Numbered from the stretch's first letter, positions 27,801-37,545 are shown. The stretch is 64,000 bases of DNA from an uncultured Collinsella sp. (GCA_900541665.1 UQKV01000004.1:22816-86815), one strand, 5' to 3'. Numbers and translations: made by a program. Notes: generated by a model not told the origin, from the sequence alone.

Positions 27801-28627
27801 TCCTCGCGGCGCAGGTAGTGGAAGTCGTTGGTAGCGATGACCTTGACGCCCACCTGTTTAGCAATGTCGATGAGCGTACGGTCCATTTGCTCGTCGGTCA
27901 GGCCGTTGTCGGTGGTGATGCCGTGTTCCTGGATCTCGATGTAGAAGTCGCCGGGCTCGAAGGTGTCACGGAAGGTCTCGGCCCACTTGATGGCGCCTTC
28001 CATGTCGCCGCGGTCGATGTATTTGGGGATGATGCCCGCGATGCAGGCGCTCGTGCAGATCATGCCCTTGGCGTGGCGGCGCAGGTTGTCGAGCGTCACG
28101 CGCGGCTTGTAGTAAAAGCCCTGCACGGCGGCCTCGGAAACCGTCTGCATCAGGTTGACGTAGCCCTCCTGGTCCTTGGCCAGAAGGATCATGTGGTAGA
28201 GCTCGGGCTTGTGGTCGCGGGCAAGGGTCTCGTCCGGCGTAAAGTAGACCTCGCACCCAAAGATGGGTTTGATGACCAGGGGCGGCTTGAGCTCGTCGAT
28301 GTTGCCCTTCTCGTCCCACATGGCCATGTCCTTCACATACTGGGCATGCTCGCGCGGGTTTTCCTCGGGATCGGGCTCCACCAGCTCGTCGCGGCGGTCC
28401 TTTTCCAAGAAGGCCTTGTCGTGACTCCAGGTTTTGTACTCGGGCGTGTTGTGGTTGACGGCGTCGCAGGCCAGCGCCAGGTCGGGCACGCCGTACATGT
28501 AGCCATGGTCGGTAATGGCGACGGCGGGCATGCCCAGCTCAACGGCGCGGTTGACCATATCCTGGATACGGGTTGCGCCGTCGAGCATGGAGAAAACAGT
28601 GTGATTGTGCAGATGGACGAATGCCAT
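24824..28627 (-). CDS. dnaE: DNA polymerase III alpha subunit
   Basis: This 1267-residue replicative polymerase starts with a PHP domain (FVHLHNHTVFSMLDGATRI). The C-family core contains the catalytic Asp residues in PDIDMDFDDERR near residue 475 and further motifs GVGPGRGSAAGAIVAYAM, EGVHACAVLI and FNKSHSAGYAILVMQTAWLK. The C-terminus holds helix-hairpin-helix (GVRFGLAGIRGVGTGVAQAI) and OB-fold (MVSSVSKRVTKNGDPMG) domains. The length and layout are those of DnaE1-type enzymes. It is a single gene; a long inverted repeat lies just past its stop. No programmed frameshift is visible. Confidence 0.97.
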   Translation of the reverse strand: MAFVHLHNHTVFSMLDGATRIQDMVNRAVELGMPAVAITDHGYMYGVPDLALACDAVNHNTPEYKTWSHDKAFLEKDRRDELVEPDPEENPREHAQYVKDMAMWDEKGNIDELKPPLVIKPIFGCEVYFTPDETLARDHKPELYHMILLAKDQEGYVNLMQTVSEAAVQGFYYKPRVTLDNLRRHAKGMICTSACIAGIIPKYIDRGDMEGAIKWAETFRDTFEPGDFYIEIQEHGITTDNGLTDEQMDRTLIDIAKQVGVKVIATNDFHYLRREDAPVQDVIMCIGMNAKVDDPNRMRMTGSEFYMKTEEEMRAMFPYCPEACDNTLEIADKCYVELDWDSIILPRFPLLDPGETHESQFRRECEKGLRQHYGEDWATREINGVNIKDRFEYEYKVICDKGFAAYFLIVAEYVQWAKDNGIGVGPGRGSAAGAIVAYAMNITAFDPLENGLMFERFLSPQRTEMPDIDMDFDDERRLEVVEHVRQLYGPEKVTHVITYSTIKAKQAINDAARVLDYPVYMGQRLSKMVSSDPKVKLKQVLDKQPGKEDLFNPDFAEAYKKDDDARRIIDTALSIEGLTRGEGVHACAVLICRDPVNEHVPTKLDTKGGVEITQYEGHTVADMGLLKMDFLGLRTLTVISKAKANIKKNFGIDIKEEEIPFDDPEIFKLMGSGHTAGVFQVESAGMTATIKNMKPTEYKHVVALIALYRPGPLGAGMVSSYINRMNGKEPAVSYDDRLDDILGETYGTMVYQEQVMLISVEMCGFSKGESDSRIRKPVAKKKIKLLTSTVLHWEDGSDETTYDHWMNGAIKNNYTREVAQKIWDDVLEFASYAFNKSHSAGYAILVMQTAWLKAHYPHEYMAAVLTSYTGKTDKIVHYVSACRHDGIPVLSPDVNESGTEFTATKEGVRFGLAGIRGVGTGVAQAIIAEREAGGPFKTLHDFVERVDSSQANRRVIESLIKAGAFDSTGYPRRQMMHFVDKNNPENIIDAAIKRQKDRASGQTSFFDMFGDVEGSGFEVSVPDPDGQEWDRHLKLSQEKEVLGIYVSDHPLRPFEYALSKARDFSFSQIDTGYEVQNPTGGTINQEIPEGKALWWAGMVSSVSKRVTKNGDPMGIVQLEDMEGEATVVVFPKTYKEAEGYLYGEVDPETGAQLSDAFVRIKGKLERSDRGDQIIAQEIVPLELNEENNKPKVFEVMVPNSRFSQGNMARLATVLTANPGGDRVEIFIEQVDGRVLRAEVPAKVNARSIPLLAEAKAIVGNQGRVTVI

Positions 28628-28867
28628 GTGATGAGCTCCGATGCGGGTTCGTGATCTGACTGAACGATTTTACCGCACGGCACGGACAGCACCCGAACCT
28701 AGCCAAACCCACACGGGTAGTCTTTTTGGGACCTTTAAAATGGGGAATGAGTGCATCCAGATATATCGAGTATTACTGGAACCCCGGCGATGCGCGGAAT
28801 GATTTGTGACGAATAGTCATGTCCATCAAGAAGGCTCGACGCTTCGGATAGCTCGTCGATCGATATA

Positions 28868-30067
28868 TCAATTCTTGGAGACCTGTATTCCTACCATTTT
28901 TAATGAAACAACGGCGGTAATTGCTATCGAGATTGCACCGATAATACCGAGCGCTATCTGAATGGGATATAACCCCAACACATGTCCAAATATGGAGAAA
29001 AACATTGCGGAAAAGAGAGCCCTTACCAGAGACGCGACGGAAAGGATCGTCGCGCGGAGATCGTCCGCTATCGCGTCTTGGATTAAGTTTTCCGAAGTGA
29101 TGTACACCACTTCTGGGAGAAAACAAAGCACCATGCTAAGGCCAAACAAACACAGCGGATTTGAAGCGAACCACGGAAGAATCATGAAAAGGCCAGCCTC
29201 GATTAGCATCGAGCCGAGCATGGTATTTCTTTTCCCGAAACGCGACGAGAAGAAATCTGCTGCAATGTAGGCCGTCGCATTTACTGCATAGGATGCACCG
29301 AAAAAGATTCCTATTATGGAGACGGGAGCATCAAATGCGTCGAATACCAACTGATTCAAGTTGTAATAACTCCCATAGAATCCATCGAGCATGCTTGTGC
29401 CGATTAGAAGAAGCAATACCGCAAAAGCGGATTCTCCAACACGCCAGGTTTCGCGTCTGAACATCTTGGCTGTGTCAAACCTTCCCTTTTCAGAGCTTTC
29501 AGAACGGGTCGCTTCCGTCCTCTCAATGGGATACAGAAGGAAAAGCTGCAGGAGATAGAAAATGGAGACACATACGTAGAGGGCGCTCCAAGATACTTGG
29601 GCAATGAAAGATCCGAGCACAATTGCCATTCCCGTAGCGATTGATTGCGCGGCAAGCAACCGAGCATTGATGGTGAGGAAGCGCTCTCCTTGACCGGCAT
29701 TCCGGGCAATTTCATATAAAAGCGCTTGTTCGGATCCCGATTGAAGGGAGTAGGCGAGTGCCTCAACAAGGGAAAGCACGACAAGAAAGGGACCTGAGAG
29801 CAACAGCATGCCAGCCGTATGGAAGAAAAGCAGCAGCACGCCCACTTGAATCGAAAACTTCTTTCCAAAGAAATCGCCTATCAACCCCGTTGGCAGCTCG
29901 AGGACGACCGTTGCAATGTTAAACAGGGCTTGATAAAGCGCGATTTCCGTGACAGACATTCCTTTCTCCGCAAGGAAAAGTAGAAACACTCCCCGATTTA
30001 AAACAAATCCCGCGAGAACGAAAAAGGCGGAATAGATGTGCAGTTGCGTAGTGGCATTCTTATTCAT
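28868..30067 (-). CDS. Major facilitator superfamily transporter
   Basis: The 399-residue membrane protein has about twelve hydrophobic segments and the MFS loop signature between helices two and three (PTGLIGDFFGKKFSIQVG). It is probably a drug or metabolite efflux protein; the closing segments read YPIQIALGIIGAISIAITAV. GGAAG lies about 7 bases before the ATG. The DNA is visibly AT-richer than dnaE and addA on either side, with more A/T-ending codons, which suggests relatively recent transfer. No regulator gene is adjacent, and the substrate is unknown. Confidence 0.85.
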   Translation of the reverse strand: MNKNATTQLHIYSAFFVLAGFVLNRGVFLLFLAEKGMSVTEIALYQALFNIATVVLELPTGLIGDFFGKKFSIQVGVLLLFFHTAGMLLLSGPFLVVLSLVEALAYSLQSGSEQALLYEIARNAGQGERFLTINARLLAAQSIATGMAIVLGSFIAQVSWSALYVCVSIFYLLQLFLLYPIERTEATRSESSEKGRFDTAKMFRRETWRVGESAFAVLLLLIGTSMLDGFYGSYYNLNQLVFDAFDAPVSIIGIFFGASYAVNATAYIAADFFSSRFGKRNTMLGSMLIEAGLFMILPWFASNPLCLFGLSMVLCFLPEVVYITSENLIQDAIADDLRATILSVASLVRALFSAMFFSIFGHVLGLYPIQIALGIIGAISIAITAVVSLKMVGIQVSKN

Positions 30068-30170
30068 TGGACACTTCCATCAACTAATTTTGTCGGGCCG
30101 CTCGCTACTGGCTCGAAGCCTGAAGTGTTCACAGCTGATGTGAAGAGTGGTAAAGCTTTTGCACAGGGTA

Positions 30171-30680
30171 TCAATGGAATACATCCGAAGCGTTTTCGGC
30201 AGTATCATCGGCGAAGGCGGGATTAGCCTTTACGCGGCGCTCACCCTCGATGTATTTGACGATTTGATCAATCGTCTGGTTGGCGTGGCTCTTGAGCTTG
30301 CGCTCATAGAAGAAGAGGCCGAGCTTGCCGCGCGTGCCAGACGTGTTGCCACCAACACCCTGAAAATCCTCGGTATAGATGAGCTCGCAGGCACCATCGC
30401 CAGCAGGTGCAGCCTCATAGCGCATGGTATTGATGCCCGCCGCATACTGAAAACGGACCTCATAGAGGCACGGGTAGTCAAAGTGCTTGATCTTAACCTT
30501 GATCGCCGTGCCCTTGGCCTTGCCTTTTGCGGACTGGGCACGCTTCTCGTACTTATAGCCGTTGAGCTTGTTGCGGCTGGGACGCTTGCCCGTGGCGTTC
30601 TCGATATCCTGCATGATGAACCCCGCCAGAGCGTCAAAAAGCTCCTCCGGCGTCACCTTGAGCGTTTTGGTGAGCTGCAT
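30171..30680 (-). CDS. DUF3284-type protein
   Basis: The 169-residue soluble protein begins MQLTKTLKVTPEELFDALAG and has the beta-helix-grip pattern of DUF3284 proteins: a first strand and helix, then basic strands (GTAIKVKIKHFDYPCLYEV), ELIYTEDFQGVGG, and a long C-terminal helix (LKSHANQTIDQIVKYIEGE). DUF3284 proteins are often near sugar PTS genes, but none is next to this one. AAGGAG lies 5 bases before the ATG. Function unknown. Confidence 0.75.
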   Translation of the reverse strand: MQLTKTLKVTPEELFDALAGFIMQDIENATGKRPSRNKLNGYKYEKRAQSAKGKAKGTAIKVKIKHFDYPCLYEVRFQYAAGINTMRYEAAPAGDGACELIYTEDFQGVGGNTSGTRGKLGLFFYERKLKSHANQTIDQIVKYIEGERRVKANPAFADDTAENASDVFH

Positions 30681-30741
30681 GATGGCTCCTTATTCGTTTG
30701 AACCGTTCGAGTCATTGTACCGCCCCAGGCTCCCCCATGCG

Positions 30742-30804
30742 TTGCGGTGAAATACGGACTGTTTGGCGGCTTTTTTGGCCAAAACAGTCCGTATTCCACC
30801 GCAA
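30742..30804. repeat. REP-like inverted repeat, TTGCGGTGAAATA family (copy 1)
   Basis: Arms 30742-30764 and 30782-30804 match at 22 of 23 positions around a short GC/T-rich centre. The arms share TTGCGGTGAAATA and GGACTGTTT with the perfect palindrome at 41780-41850. It lies just past the stop of addA. Confidence 0.85.
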
Positions 30805-30816
30805 GTTATCTGAGGG

Positions 30817-33800
30817 CTAGAGATTGTAGGTGACTACTTGAGGTTCGGCGGGTTCGACGAAGATGGCTGGATTCGCCTGCTCCACGCGAACGAACTTGAC
30901 CGTCACCGTCTCAAAGCCCGCCTTGTGCAACACGTCGGCGTAAACGCGCGCCTGCAGGGCGTGCTTCTCCTGCAGCTGTTCCGGCGTCTCGTCCGGTGTG
31001 CCGCCCGTCTTGTAGTCGATGACCAGCGCGCGTGACGAATCCGCCGGGTTCGTCGCCAAAGCGTCGATGGCGCCCTCGGCATAGGCACCGTAGCGAGCGA
31101 TGTCCTCGTCCTCGCAGCCCAGCGAAAAGAACGGCACCTCGGCGCGAACGCACGGCCAGGCAAGCAGCTCGGCACGGACCGCTGACTTGAGCCAGCGGTC
31201 CAGGGCAACGTCGAAGCGCTCGTGCTGCTCCGGCGTCAGGCGCCACAGACGCGCCAGTGCATCGGCACGCGCGGCGGGCAGCGCATCGGCACCCATCTCG
31301 ATCAGCCACTGGCAGGCGGCATGGAACGCCGAGCCCAGCGCCATGGGGTTGCCGGCGGGCTCAACGGCGGCCACGTCTGCATCCGTCATCTCGGAACCAT
31401 CCGACTCCGCATCATCGCCGGACTCGTCCATGGGAACACGAGCCTCGGCGGCACGATCTTCCGTCTCGGCATGGAGCGCCGCGGCGATTGACGAGTAGCT
31501 ATACGAATCACGCATCGGATACGGACAGATGCCCATGCGCACGCCCGCTGCCTGGGGATACACAAGCTCAAACGAATCGGCCTTGGGGTCGGCAGGACCG
31601 GGCACAGTTGAGTGCGCAGCATTATCAGCGATATCGACATCGCCGCGAACAAGCCTGCCCTCGGCATCCAGCGAAGCGTTGGCCTCAAACGCCTGCTCGC
31701 CAAACGTAAAGTCCGACAGCGAGATGAGCTCGTAGTCGCCCGGCTGGGAGTTGTCGAACACCAAACGGTCGCTATCGAGCTGCGGCATGTCCAGACTGTC
31801 GGTCGGCAGGATGCGGCGCAGCACGTCGTAGGTCAGATCCGTCTCGACATCGAAGGTCGGCGCCGTCACCTTGCCGCGGCTCACGCCGGCGTCCATCGCC
31901 AAAATGACCAACTCGCGCGCTCGCGTCATGGCGACATAGAGCAGACGAGCCCGCTCCTCGAGCGAAAGCTGCAGGTCGTCGTTACGCAGGCGGGCAAATG
32001 CCTCGGCGGGAGAACCCGTCGCGCAGACGTCCTCCATGAGCTCTGGCGGCAGCCACAGCGACGTGCCTTTGCCCTTAAACGCGTGTTCAAACTGCTTTTT
32101 GACGTCATCGCCCTTCACGAAGGTCCCGTCGGCAAGCTTAACGCCATCGAAACGAGCCGGCAGCGCCACGACTTGCGCCCCACCGTCGACGCGACCCATC
32201 TGTGCCGCACCCGAGGACTTACGCACGCCAAAGCACTCGGCGACCGCCACGACCGGATACTCCAGACCCTTGGACGCATGCACGGTCATGATGCGTACCG
32301 CGCCGTCACCCTCCTCGTTGAGCGCGCCCGGGGCCTCCTTGCCCGCCAAGAAGCGGTCGAAGGCGAGCGCAATGGAGCGCGGCGAGTTGCCGAACTCGGC
32401 CTCCGCCTCGGCCACGGCGTCGAGAGCCTTGAGCACGTTGGCGGCAATGGCCTTGCCCTCGGGACCGCGCTGCGCCAGGCGCACGAACCAGCCGGAGGCA
32501 TTGACCGCGTCGCGCGCGACGGCGGCGAACGAATCGCGCCCCACGCGACGAAGTGCGTAGCGTAGCACCTCGCGGGCGCGCGTCACGAGCGGCAAGCCCT
32601 GCAAGCCCGGCACGTCGAAATCGCTCATGATGCCCGCGTCGATATTCCGGCGCGAGGTCTCACCCGTCTCGCTATCGAGCTTGGTCGCCAGCGCCAGGAA
32701 CTCCTGGGCGCCGAGTGCAAACATCGGCGAGGCCAGCAACGGCATAAGGCCTTGGGCCGTATCAGCCGGATTGGCGAGCGCGCAGACCAGGGCACGCACC
32801 GTCTGCACCTCGGCTGCCTGAGCAAAGACCGAGCCGCCTGCAATCACGCAGTCGAGCCCTTGGTCGCGGAAGGCCTGCGCATAGACATCGGCGTTGGTCA
32901 TGCGACCCAGCAGCAGGACCATGCTGCCCTGGGGCTGGCCCGCTTTAACGAGCGCTTGGAACCGCTCCGCAATCGCACGAGCTTTCGCCTGCGTTCGCTC
33001 CTGCGTGCTGCCACCGGCAACGAACAGCGCCTGGCGGCGCGACGCCTTTGCCTTGAGCTTGTCCTCGCGTTTGTCGCTCGGTTCAAGATCCAAGAACCCC
33101 TGCATCAAACCACCGGTGTCGCCGTCAAAGACGCGTGCTACGTAGCGCAGTACCTCGTCGTGGCTGCGGAAGTTGCGTACAAGCTTGACGAGCTCGCCGG
33201 CGGGGGCATCAGTCGCGGCAGCCGCATCGAGCGCCGCCGTCGAACCCACCTTGCGCTCCTGGCGACGGAATACCTCGACCTCGGCGCCACGGAAACGGTA
33301 GATCGACTGCTGCGCATCGCCCACGGTGCACAGCGCGCGCTCCCCCGCGCCCGTCAGATAGCGAATCAAATCGACCTGCATCTGGTCGGTATCCTGGAAT
33401 TCATCGATCATGACCATCTTAAAGCGGCCCTCATAGGCAGCTCGAATAGCCGGGTAGTCGCGCAGCGCCTCGTACGCCATGCGCAGCAGGTCGTTGTTAT
33501 CGAGCGCGGACTGGCCGGCCTTGAGCGCACGGTACTCCGCCTCTACGGCACGGGCGAGCCCCACCAGCGCATCGAGCGCCGAACCGCCGCAGGCAAGCAC
33601 GATATTGATAAACGCATCAGCCGCCTCGGCCTTGAGTAGCTCCACCTGCTCCTTAGGAAACGCCTTGCTCGCGCGCGGCATGCTGCACGACATCATGAGT
33701 CGCGCCGCATCCTCCATGGTTTTGCCGCTCGCCTCAAACGCGTCGATGGCGTCGAGTGCCACCTGCGCTTTCTCGGTCGTGGCCTTGCTTGCGCCCAGCG

Positions 33801-34443
33801 CCGCACGATAGGCATCGGCAAGCGCCGAGGTGTCGGCCTGGCCACGCGCAACGCGCACATCGTCCATGCCGCCCGGAAGCTGGCTCGAGAGCTCCAGCAG
33901 GTCGCGCACCAGGCCTTTGATGGTGGTACCGGCGCCAAACGACCCGCCCTCACCCGCCATGGGATACCAGGCGTAGAGGGCCTTAAGCGAAGCGGCGAGC
34001 TCAGGCGCGGCATCGGGTGCCGTCGCGCGCCCCAACACATGCTCAACAGCCTGGTCCATAAGCTCATCGGTATCGGTGAGCACCGTGAACTCGGGGTCGA
34101 TGCCCAGCTCCAGCGCGTGCGCACGCAGGATACGCGAGCACATGCCGTGGATGGTCGAGATCCAAGCGTCGTCGACCGTCAGGGCCTCCTCGTCCATCCC
34201 CTCGTCGATAAGCGCGCGGCGCACGCGGTCGCGAATCTCGGCCGCGGCATCTTTGGTAAAGGTAATGGCGAGCACCTGATCCAGATGCTCGACAAACGGA
34301 CCGGATTCGGGCGAGAGCGCATAGACGATGCGGCGCGTGAGGGTAAAGGTCTTGCCCGAGCCGGCACCCGCCGAGACAAACAACGGGCGGTCGAGCGTTT
34401 TGACGACTTGCAGCTGTTGCGGCATCAAAGTCGAAAGATCCAT
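30817..34443 (-). CDS. addA: ATP-dependent helicase/nuclease AddA
   Basis: The 1208-residue protein is the UvrD-type helicase plus nuclease subunit that processes double-strand breaks with AddB and loads RecA. Helicase motifs: FVSAGAGSGKTFTLTRRI (Walker A, near residue 22), MVMIDEFQDTDQMQ (Walker B, near 345), and LSLEERARLLYVAMTRAREL (motif VI, near 858). The C-terminal PD-(D/E)XK nuclease ends with SRALVIDYKTGG near residue 1144. The ATG follows the addB stop by 3 bases, so both are in one operon. The 3' flank holds a REP-like repeat rather than a clear terminator. Confidence 0.93.
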   Translation of the reverse strand: MDLSTLMPQQLQVVKTLDRPLFVSAGAGSGKTFTLTRRIVYALSPESGPFVEHLDQVLAITFTKDAAAEIRDRVRRALIDEGMDEEALTVDDAWISTIHGMCSRILRAHALELGIDPEFTVLTDTDELMDQAVEHVLGRATAPDAAPELAASLKALYAWYPMAGEGGSFGAGTTIKGLVRDLLELSSQLPGGMDDVRVARGQADTSALADAYRAALGASKATTEKAQVALDAIDAFEASGKTMEDAARLMMSCSMPRASKAFPKEQVELLKAEAADAFINIVLACGGSALDALVGLARAVEAEYRALKAGQSALDNNDLLRMAYEALRDYPAIRAAYEGRFKMVMIDEFQDTDQMQVDLIRYLTGAGERALCTVGDAQQSIYRFRGAEVEVFRRQERKVGSTAALDAAAATDAPAGELVKLVRNFRSHDEVLRYVARVFDGDTGGLMQGFLDLEPSDKREDKLKAKASRRQALFVAGGSTQERTQAKARAIAERFQALVKAGQPQGSMVLLLGRMTNADVYAQAFRDQGLDCVIAGGSVFAQAAEVQTVRALVCALANPADTAQGLMPLLASPMFALGAQEFLALATKLDSETGETSRRNIDAGIMSDFDVPGLQGLPLVTRAREVLRYALRRVGRDSFAAVARDAVNASGWFVRLAQRGPEGKAIAANVLKALDAVAEAEAEFGNSPRSIALAFDRFLAGKEAPGALNEEGDGAVRIMTVHASKGLEYPVVAVAECFGVRKSSGAAQMGRVDGGAQVVALPARFDGVKLADGTFVKGDDVKKQFEHAFKGKGTSLWLPPELMEDVCATGSPAEAFARLRNDDLQLSLEERARLLYVAMTRARELVILAMDAGVSRGKVTAPTFDVETDLTYDVLRRILPTDSLDMPQLDSDRLVFDNSQPGDYELISLSDFTFGEQAFEANASLDAEGRLVRGDVDIADNAAHSTVPGPADPKADSFELVYPQAAGVRMGICPYPMRDSYSYSSIAAALHAETEDRAAEARVPMDESGDDAESDGSEMTDADVAAVEPAGNPMALGSAFHAACQWLIEMGADALPAARADALARLWRLTPEQHERFDVALDRWLKSAVRAELLAWPCVRAEVPFFSLGCEDEDIARYGAYAEGAIDALATNPADSSRALVIDYKTGGTPDETPEQLQEKHALQARVYADVLHKAGFETVTVKFVRVEQANPAIFVEPAEPQVVTYNL

Positions 34444-34446
34444 GGT

Positions 34447-37400
34447 CTACACGTCCCTCCTTACAAACGTTCCTTCGTGGTTATACGAGCAGCGCGCATG
34501 CGCGGCCTGCGCCGACGTCGGATCGACAGCGGCGACGTCGCCCGCCTCGAGCTCGCGCAGGCGCTCGGCGATGCCGGCCTCCACGCGGTCGAGCAGCGCA
34601 TCGAAGTCCATACTGCCGCCCTCGCCCGGAAAGCCCTTCTTGAGGCCCGGGATGCGACCGTCGCCGCGCTCTTCCTCGAGCAACTCGGCACTTGCGGCAC
34701 CACGCAGCGCGGGCTTGCCGCCCTTGGTCGAAAAATAGAGCGCAGCGCGAGCATCTAGGCCCAGCGCCCGGCGCATGGCCTGCGCATAGATAAGCGTCTG
34801 GGTATGGGGCGGTAGCCACCGCGGATCGTCGATGGGCGCCGTGCCCGATTCCTCGTCGCGCACCGTAGGGTCGGCGAGCTTAAACTCCTCAACGCCCGTG
34901 CGGTGCTTGTAGTCGATCACGACGGCGCGGTTCTCGGCATCCACATCCACGCGGTCGATGCGCCCGCCGAGCGGCCAGCCGGCATACTCAACGTTAAGAT
35001 CGTTAAAGGCAAACTCCAGGTAGCGTGGAGCAAAAGGAGTCAGCGCCTCGGCTTCATAGGCAAGCACGCCCTCCAGCTGCGGCAAAATCTCGGCCACCTG
35101 GCGCTCCTCTACCGGAGAGAGCGGCACGAGCGGGCCCTCGTTGCCACGCTTGGAGGCATGCTCGGCCAAGGTCTCGTCAAAAACCTCGCGCAGCAGCTCC
35201 TGAGCACGCGGCAGGTTCTCGGGCGTCACGCGCTCCATGCCCTCCTGGGGCAGACGAGCGTGCAAATGCTCCAGCACGTCGTGAACAAAGTTGCCCTTCT
35301 CCATATTGCCAAAGCCGGCGTCGATCGACTGGGGCTTCACGCGGTACGAGACGAACCAGCATAGCGGGCAGGTCGAATAGGCCTCGATCTGCGAGGCAGA
35401 CGTCAGGCGCGGCACCAGCGGCGCATCCTCGCCCTCGCCATCTCGACGGCGCAGGACCAGATACGGAATGGCTTCATCGCTCAGATGCTGGGGAGCTTCG
35501 CAGGTCACGCGCTCGCACCTAAGACCTTCGCCTGCCGCGGGATCAAAGTCGGCGATGATATCGCCCTCGCCCACGCGCGTGGGCTTGGCAGCGCCAGCGG
35601 CCTCGGCATGTGCCCGCAGCTCGGTCCATACGGCTGCCGGGTAGCACTCGCGTGCCTGGCGATCGTGCGTCACGCGGGTGAGCGCAACCGGACCGCGCGC
35701 GGCCTGCATCGCACGGCCAAAACGCACGCGCAGCAGGGCGGCGGGCTCCAAAGACACACCGTCGCGGCGCAGCTCGGCCGTCAACGTGGCAAGCGGGCCC
35801 TCTTCGTGCGAAAGCGGGTAGCTGTCCAGGTCGACATCGGCAAACAGCACGGCATCGTAGCCGCCAGGACGCAGAACCGACGCATCGGCAAGCGACACGA
35901 AGCGCACTTGCGCCCGTGGCGTGCGATCGACCTCATAGGTCTCGTAATCGTATGCGGTACTGCGCTTGTCCACCTTAGTTCGAACGCCGTCGAGAACCGG
36001 CACGGTCGCGGCCTGCGACACGTCGAGCGCGCGAGCATCGTTCATAAGGATGTCGATGGCATGGCGCAGCAAAGCCGTCTCTGCCTGGCGACGGGCCTGG
36101 CCGTCAAGGCCGCCTAGAGCGCGATCGGGCAGCGCCTCGGCAACGGCGAGCATGGCCTTGAGCGCCGTCACGGGTTTGTCGCGCCACAGCGCCTGAAACA
36201 CGTCCGAAACCACGCACGGCACATTCTTAAACCAGTTATTGTCGCTGGCGGCCTTGCGGGCGCCCCTCACCTGGCCCTGCACGCTCTGCAGCAGGCTCTT
36301 GACGCCCGCGGCGGTCTTGCTGCGCGACAGGCGCATGTTCTTGTCGAAGCCGCGGGCGCTCGCGGCGTCGGCACCCGAAAGCGGGCTATAAATCCAGTCG
36401 GTAAGCTCTGGAGCGGGCCACCACTCGGTCTTGGAAGCGGTGCCCTCGTCGGCGGCTTTCATACGCTCGATCAGGTTGGCGAGCGCCGTAAACTGCCTGC
36501 CCGCGACGGACTGGGAAAACGCCGTGAACTCAGTCGTCTCGGCCGCAATGTGACGCGCCGCCAAACGGGCAGCGAGTTCGCCGAACAGCTGGGGCGCCCG
36601 GGCGGAAACCACGAGCACGCGCGCGGGGTCGGCGTTCGCCTCAGCGCCGTCGCGCGACACGGACTCCTCACATGCCGCGACCAAGTTCTCGAGAGCATCC
36701 ACATAAGCACGGGCGCGGGCATGGGGCCCGGCCACCTCTATAAAAATAGGCTGGGCAGCAGGCGCAGAAGCGGTCTCGGACGCGCCGGCGTCCTCTCCCA
36801 ACGGGGCGACCTCAAACAGCACACCGCGGGCATCAAAGGCGGCGGCCAGGTCCTCGCGCATCGCCGCCTGCTCGCAAGCCAGCAGCACGACAACCTCTCC
36901 CCCGCTGTTCGCCACGGCCGACAACAGCTCGAGCAGGCTATACGTAAACGACGTGACACCACGCACGCAGACGGCGCGAGCGCACGCCGGCAGGTTGTTC
37001 GCCAGGGCTTCTGCCATCATATCGGCGGCTTCGCAGGGCTCGACCATGTCTCGACGGTCCAAACCGCCCGCATAGGCGCGCAAAAGCTCAAACACGCGGG
37101 CCTCGGCGTCACTTTTGGGCTCGGGCTGAGCGGCGGCATCGTGGCAGCGCTCGTCGCCCGTCCCCGCCACGCCCGGCAACACGTCGCGGGCCATACGCGC
37201 AAGCATGCGTACCGTGCCTTGGCTGCGCAAGAGCGGCTGCAGAGCAGCGTCGTCGCGGCGGTCGATCATGTCCGAGAACAGCATCTGGCGCTGAAGGTTA
37301 TCCACAAAGCTGCGGCCATCGCCCATAAGCTCCCACAGCGAGCGGAGCCACGATGTAGGCGTCTTGTAGTCGATACCCAGCGAAACTCCAGCTTCTGCCG

Positions 37401-37545
37401 CATCATGACGGCACAGGTCGAGCTCGGCAAATGTTGGCGCCAACAGAACAGCGCGCCCGTGGCGGGCAACCAGATCGGCCAGCAGCGCCGTCTCGGCATC
37501 GCTCAAATCCGTGCCGGCATTGGTGGTATAGATTCGAACAGGCAT
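34447..37545 (-). CDS. addB: Helicase-exonuclease AddB-like subunit, PD-(D/E)XK family
   Basis: This 1032-residue protein is the partner of AddA. The N-terminal part is an inactivated-helicase-like region (LVARHGRAVLLAPTFAELDL, RVLVVSARAPQLFGELAARL). The C-terminal nuclease has the PD-(D/E)XK core LGGRIDRVDVDAENRAVVIDYKHRTG. Candidate iron-sulphur cysteines flank it: YSTCPLCWFVSYRVKP before and AHARCSYNHEG after, as in AddB. GGAGG lies only 3 bases before the ATG. It heads the addBA operon. In RexB-type homologues the names differ, so the symbol rests on gene order and the cysteines. Confidence 0.85.
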   Translation of the reverse strand: MPVRIYTTNAGTDLSDAETALLADLVARHGRAVLLAPTFAELDLCRHDAAEAGVSLGIDYKTPTSWLRSLWELMGDGRSFVDNLQRQMLFSDMIDRRDDAALQPLLRSQGTVRMLARMARDVLPGVAGTGDERCHDAAAQPEPKSDAEARVFELLRAYAGGLDRRDMVEPCEAADMMAEALANNLPACARAVCVRGVTSFTYSLLELLSAVANSGGEVVVLLACEQAAMREDLAAAFDARGVLFEVAPLGEDAGASETASAPAAQPIFIEVAGPHARARAYVDALENLVAACEESVSRDGAEANADPARVLVVSARAPQLFGELAARLAARHIAAETTEFTAFSQSVAGRQFTALANLIERMKAADEGTASKTEWWPAPELTDWIYSPLSGADAASARGFDKNMRLSRSKTAAGVKSLLQSVQGQVRGARKAASDNNWFKNVPCVVSDVFQALWRDKPVTALKAMLAVAEALPDRALGGLDGQARRQAETALLRHAIDILMNDARALDVSQAATVPVLDGVRTKVDKRSTAYDYETYEVDRTPRAQVRFVSLADASVLRPGGYDAVLFADVDLDSYPLSHEEGPLATLTAELRRDGVSLEPAALLRVRFGRAMQAARGPVALTRVTHDRQARECYPAAVWTELRAHAEAAGAAKPTRVGEGDIIADFDPAAGEGLRCERVTCEAPQHLSDEAIPYLVLRRRDGEGEDAPLVPRLTSASQIEAYSTCPLCWFVSYRVKPQSIDAGFGNMEKGNFVHDVLEHLHARLPQEGMERVTPENLPRAQELLREVFDETLAEHASKRGNEGPLVPLSPVEERQVAEILPQLEGVLAYEAEALTPFAPRYLEFAFNDLNVEYAGWPLGGRIDRVDVDAENRAVVIDYKHRTGVEEFKLADPTVRDEESGTAPIDDPRWLPPHTQTLIYAQAMRRALGLDARAALYFSTKGGKPALRGAASAELLEEERGDGRIPGLKKGFPGEGGSMDFDALLDRVEAGIAERLRELEAGDVAAVDPTSAQAAHARCSYNHEGTFVRRDV

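Noticed and set aside
25400..28654. Very long plus-strand open frame opposite dnaE
   Set aside because: It is the antisense shadow of a high-GC gene; dnaE has full motifs and the antisense protein resembles nothing.
28773..29126. Minus-strand frame of 117 codons at the end of the MFS gene
   Set aside because: It overlaps the MFS gene in another frame and has no ribosome site or domain.
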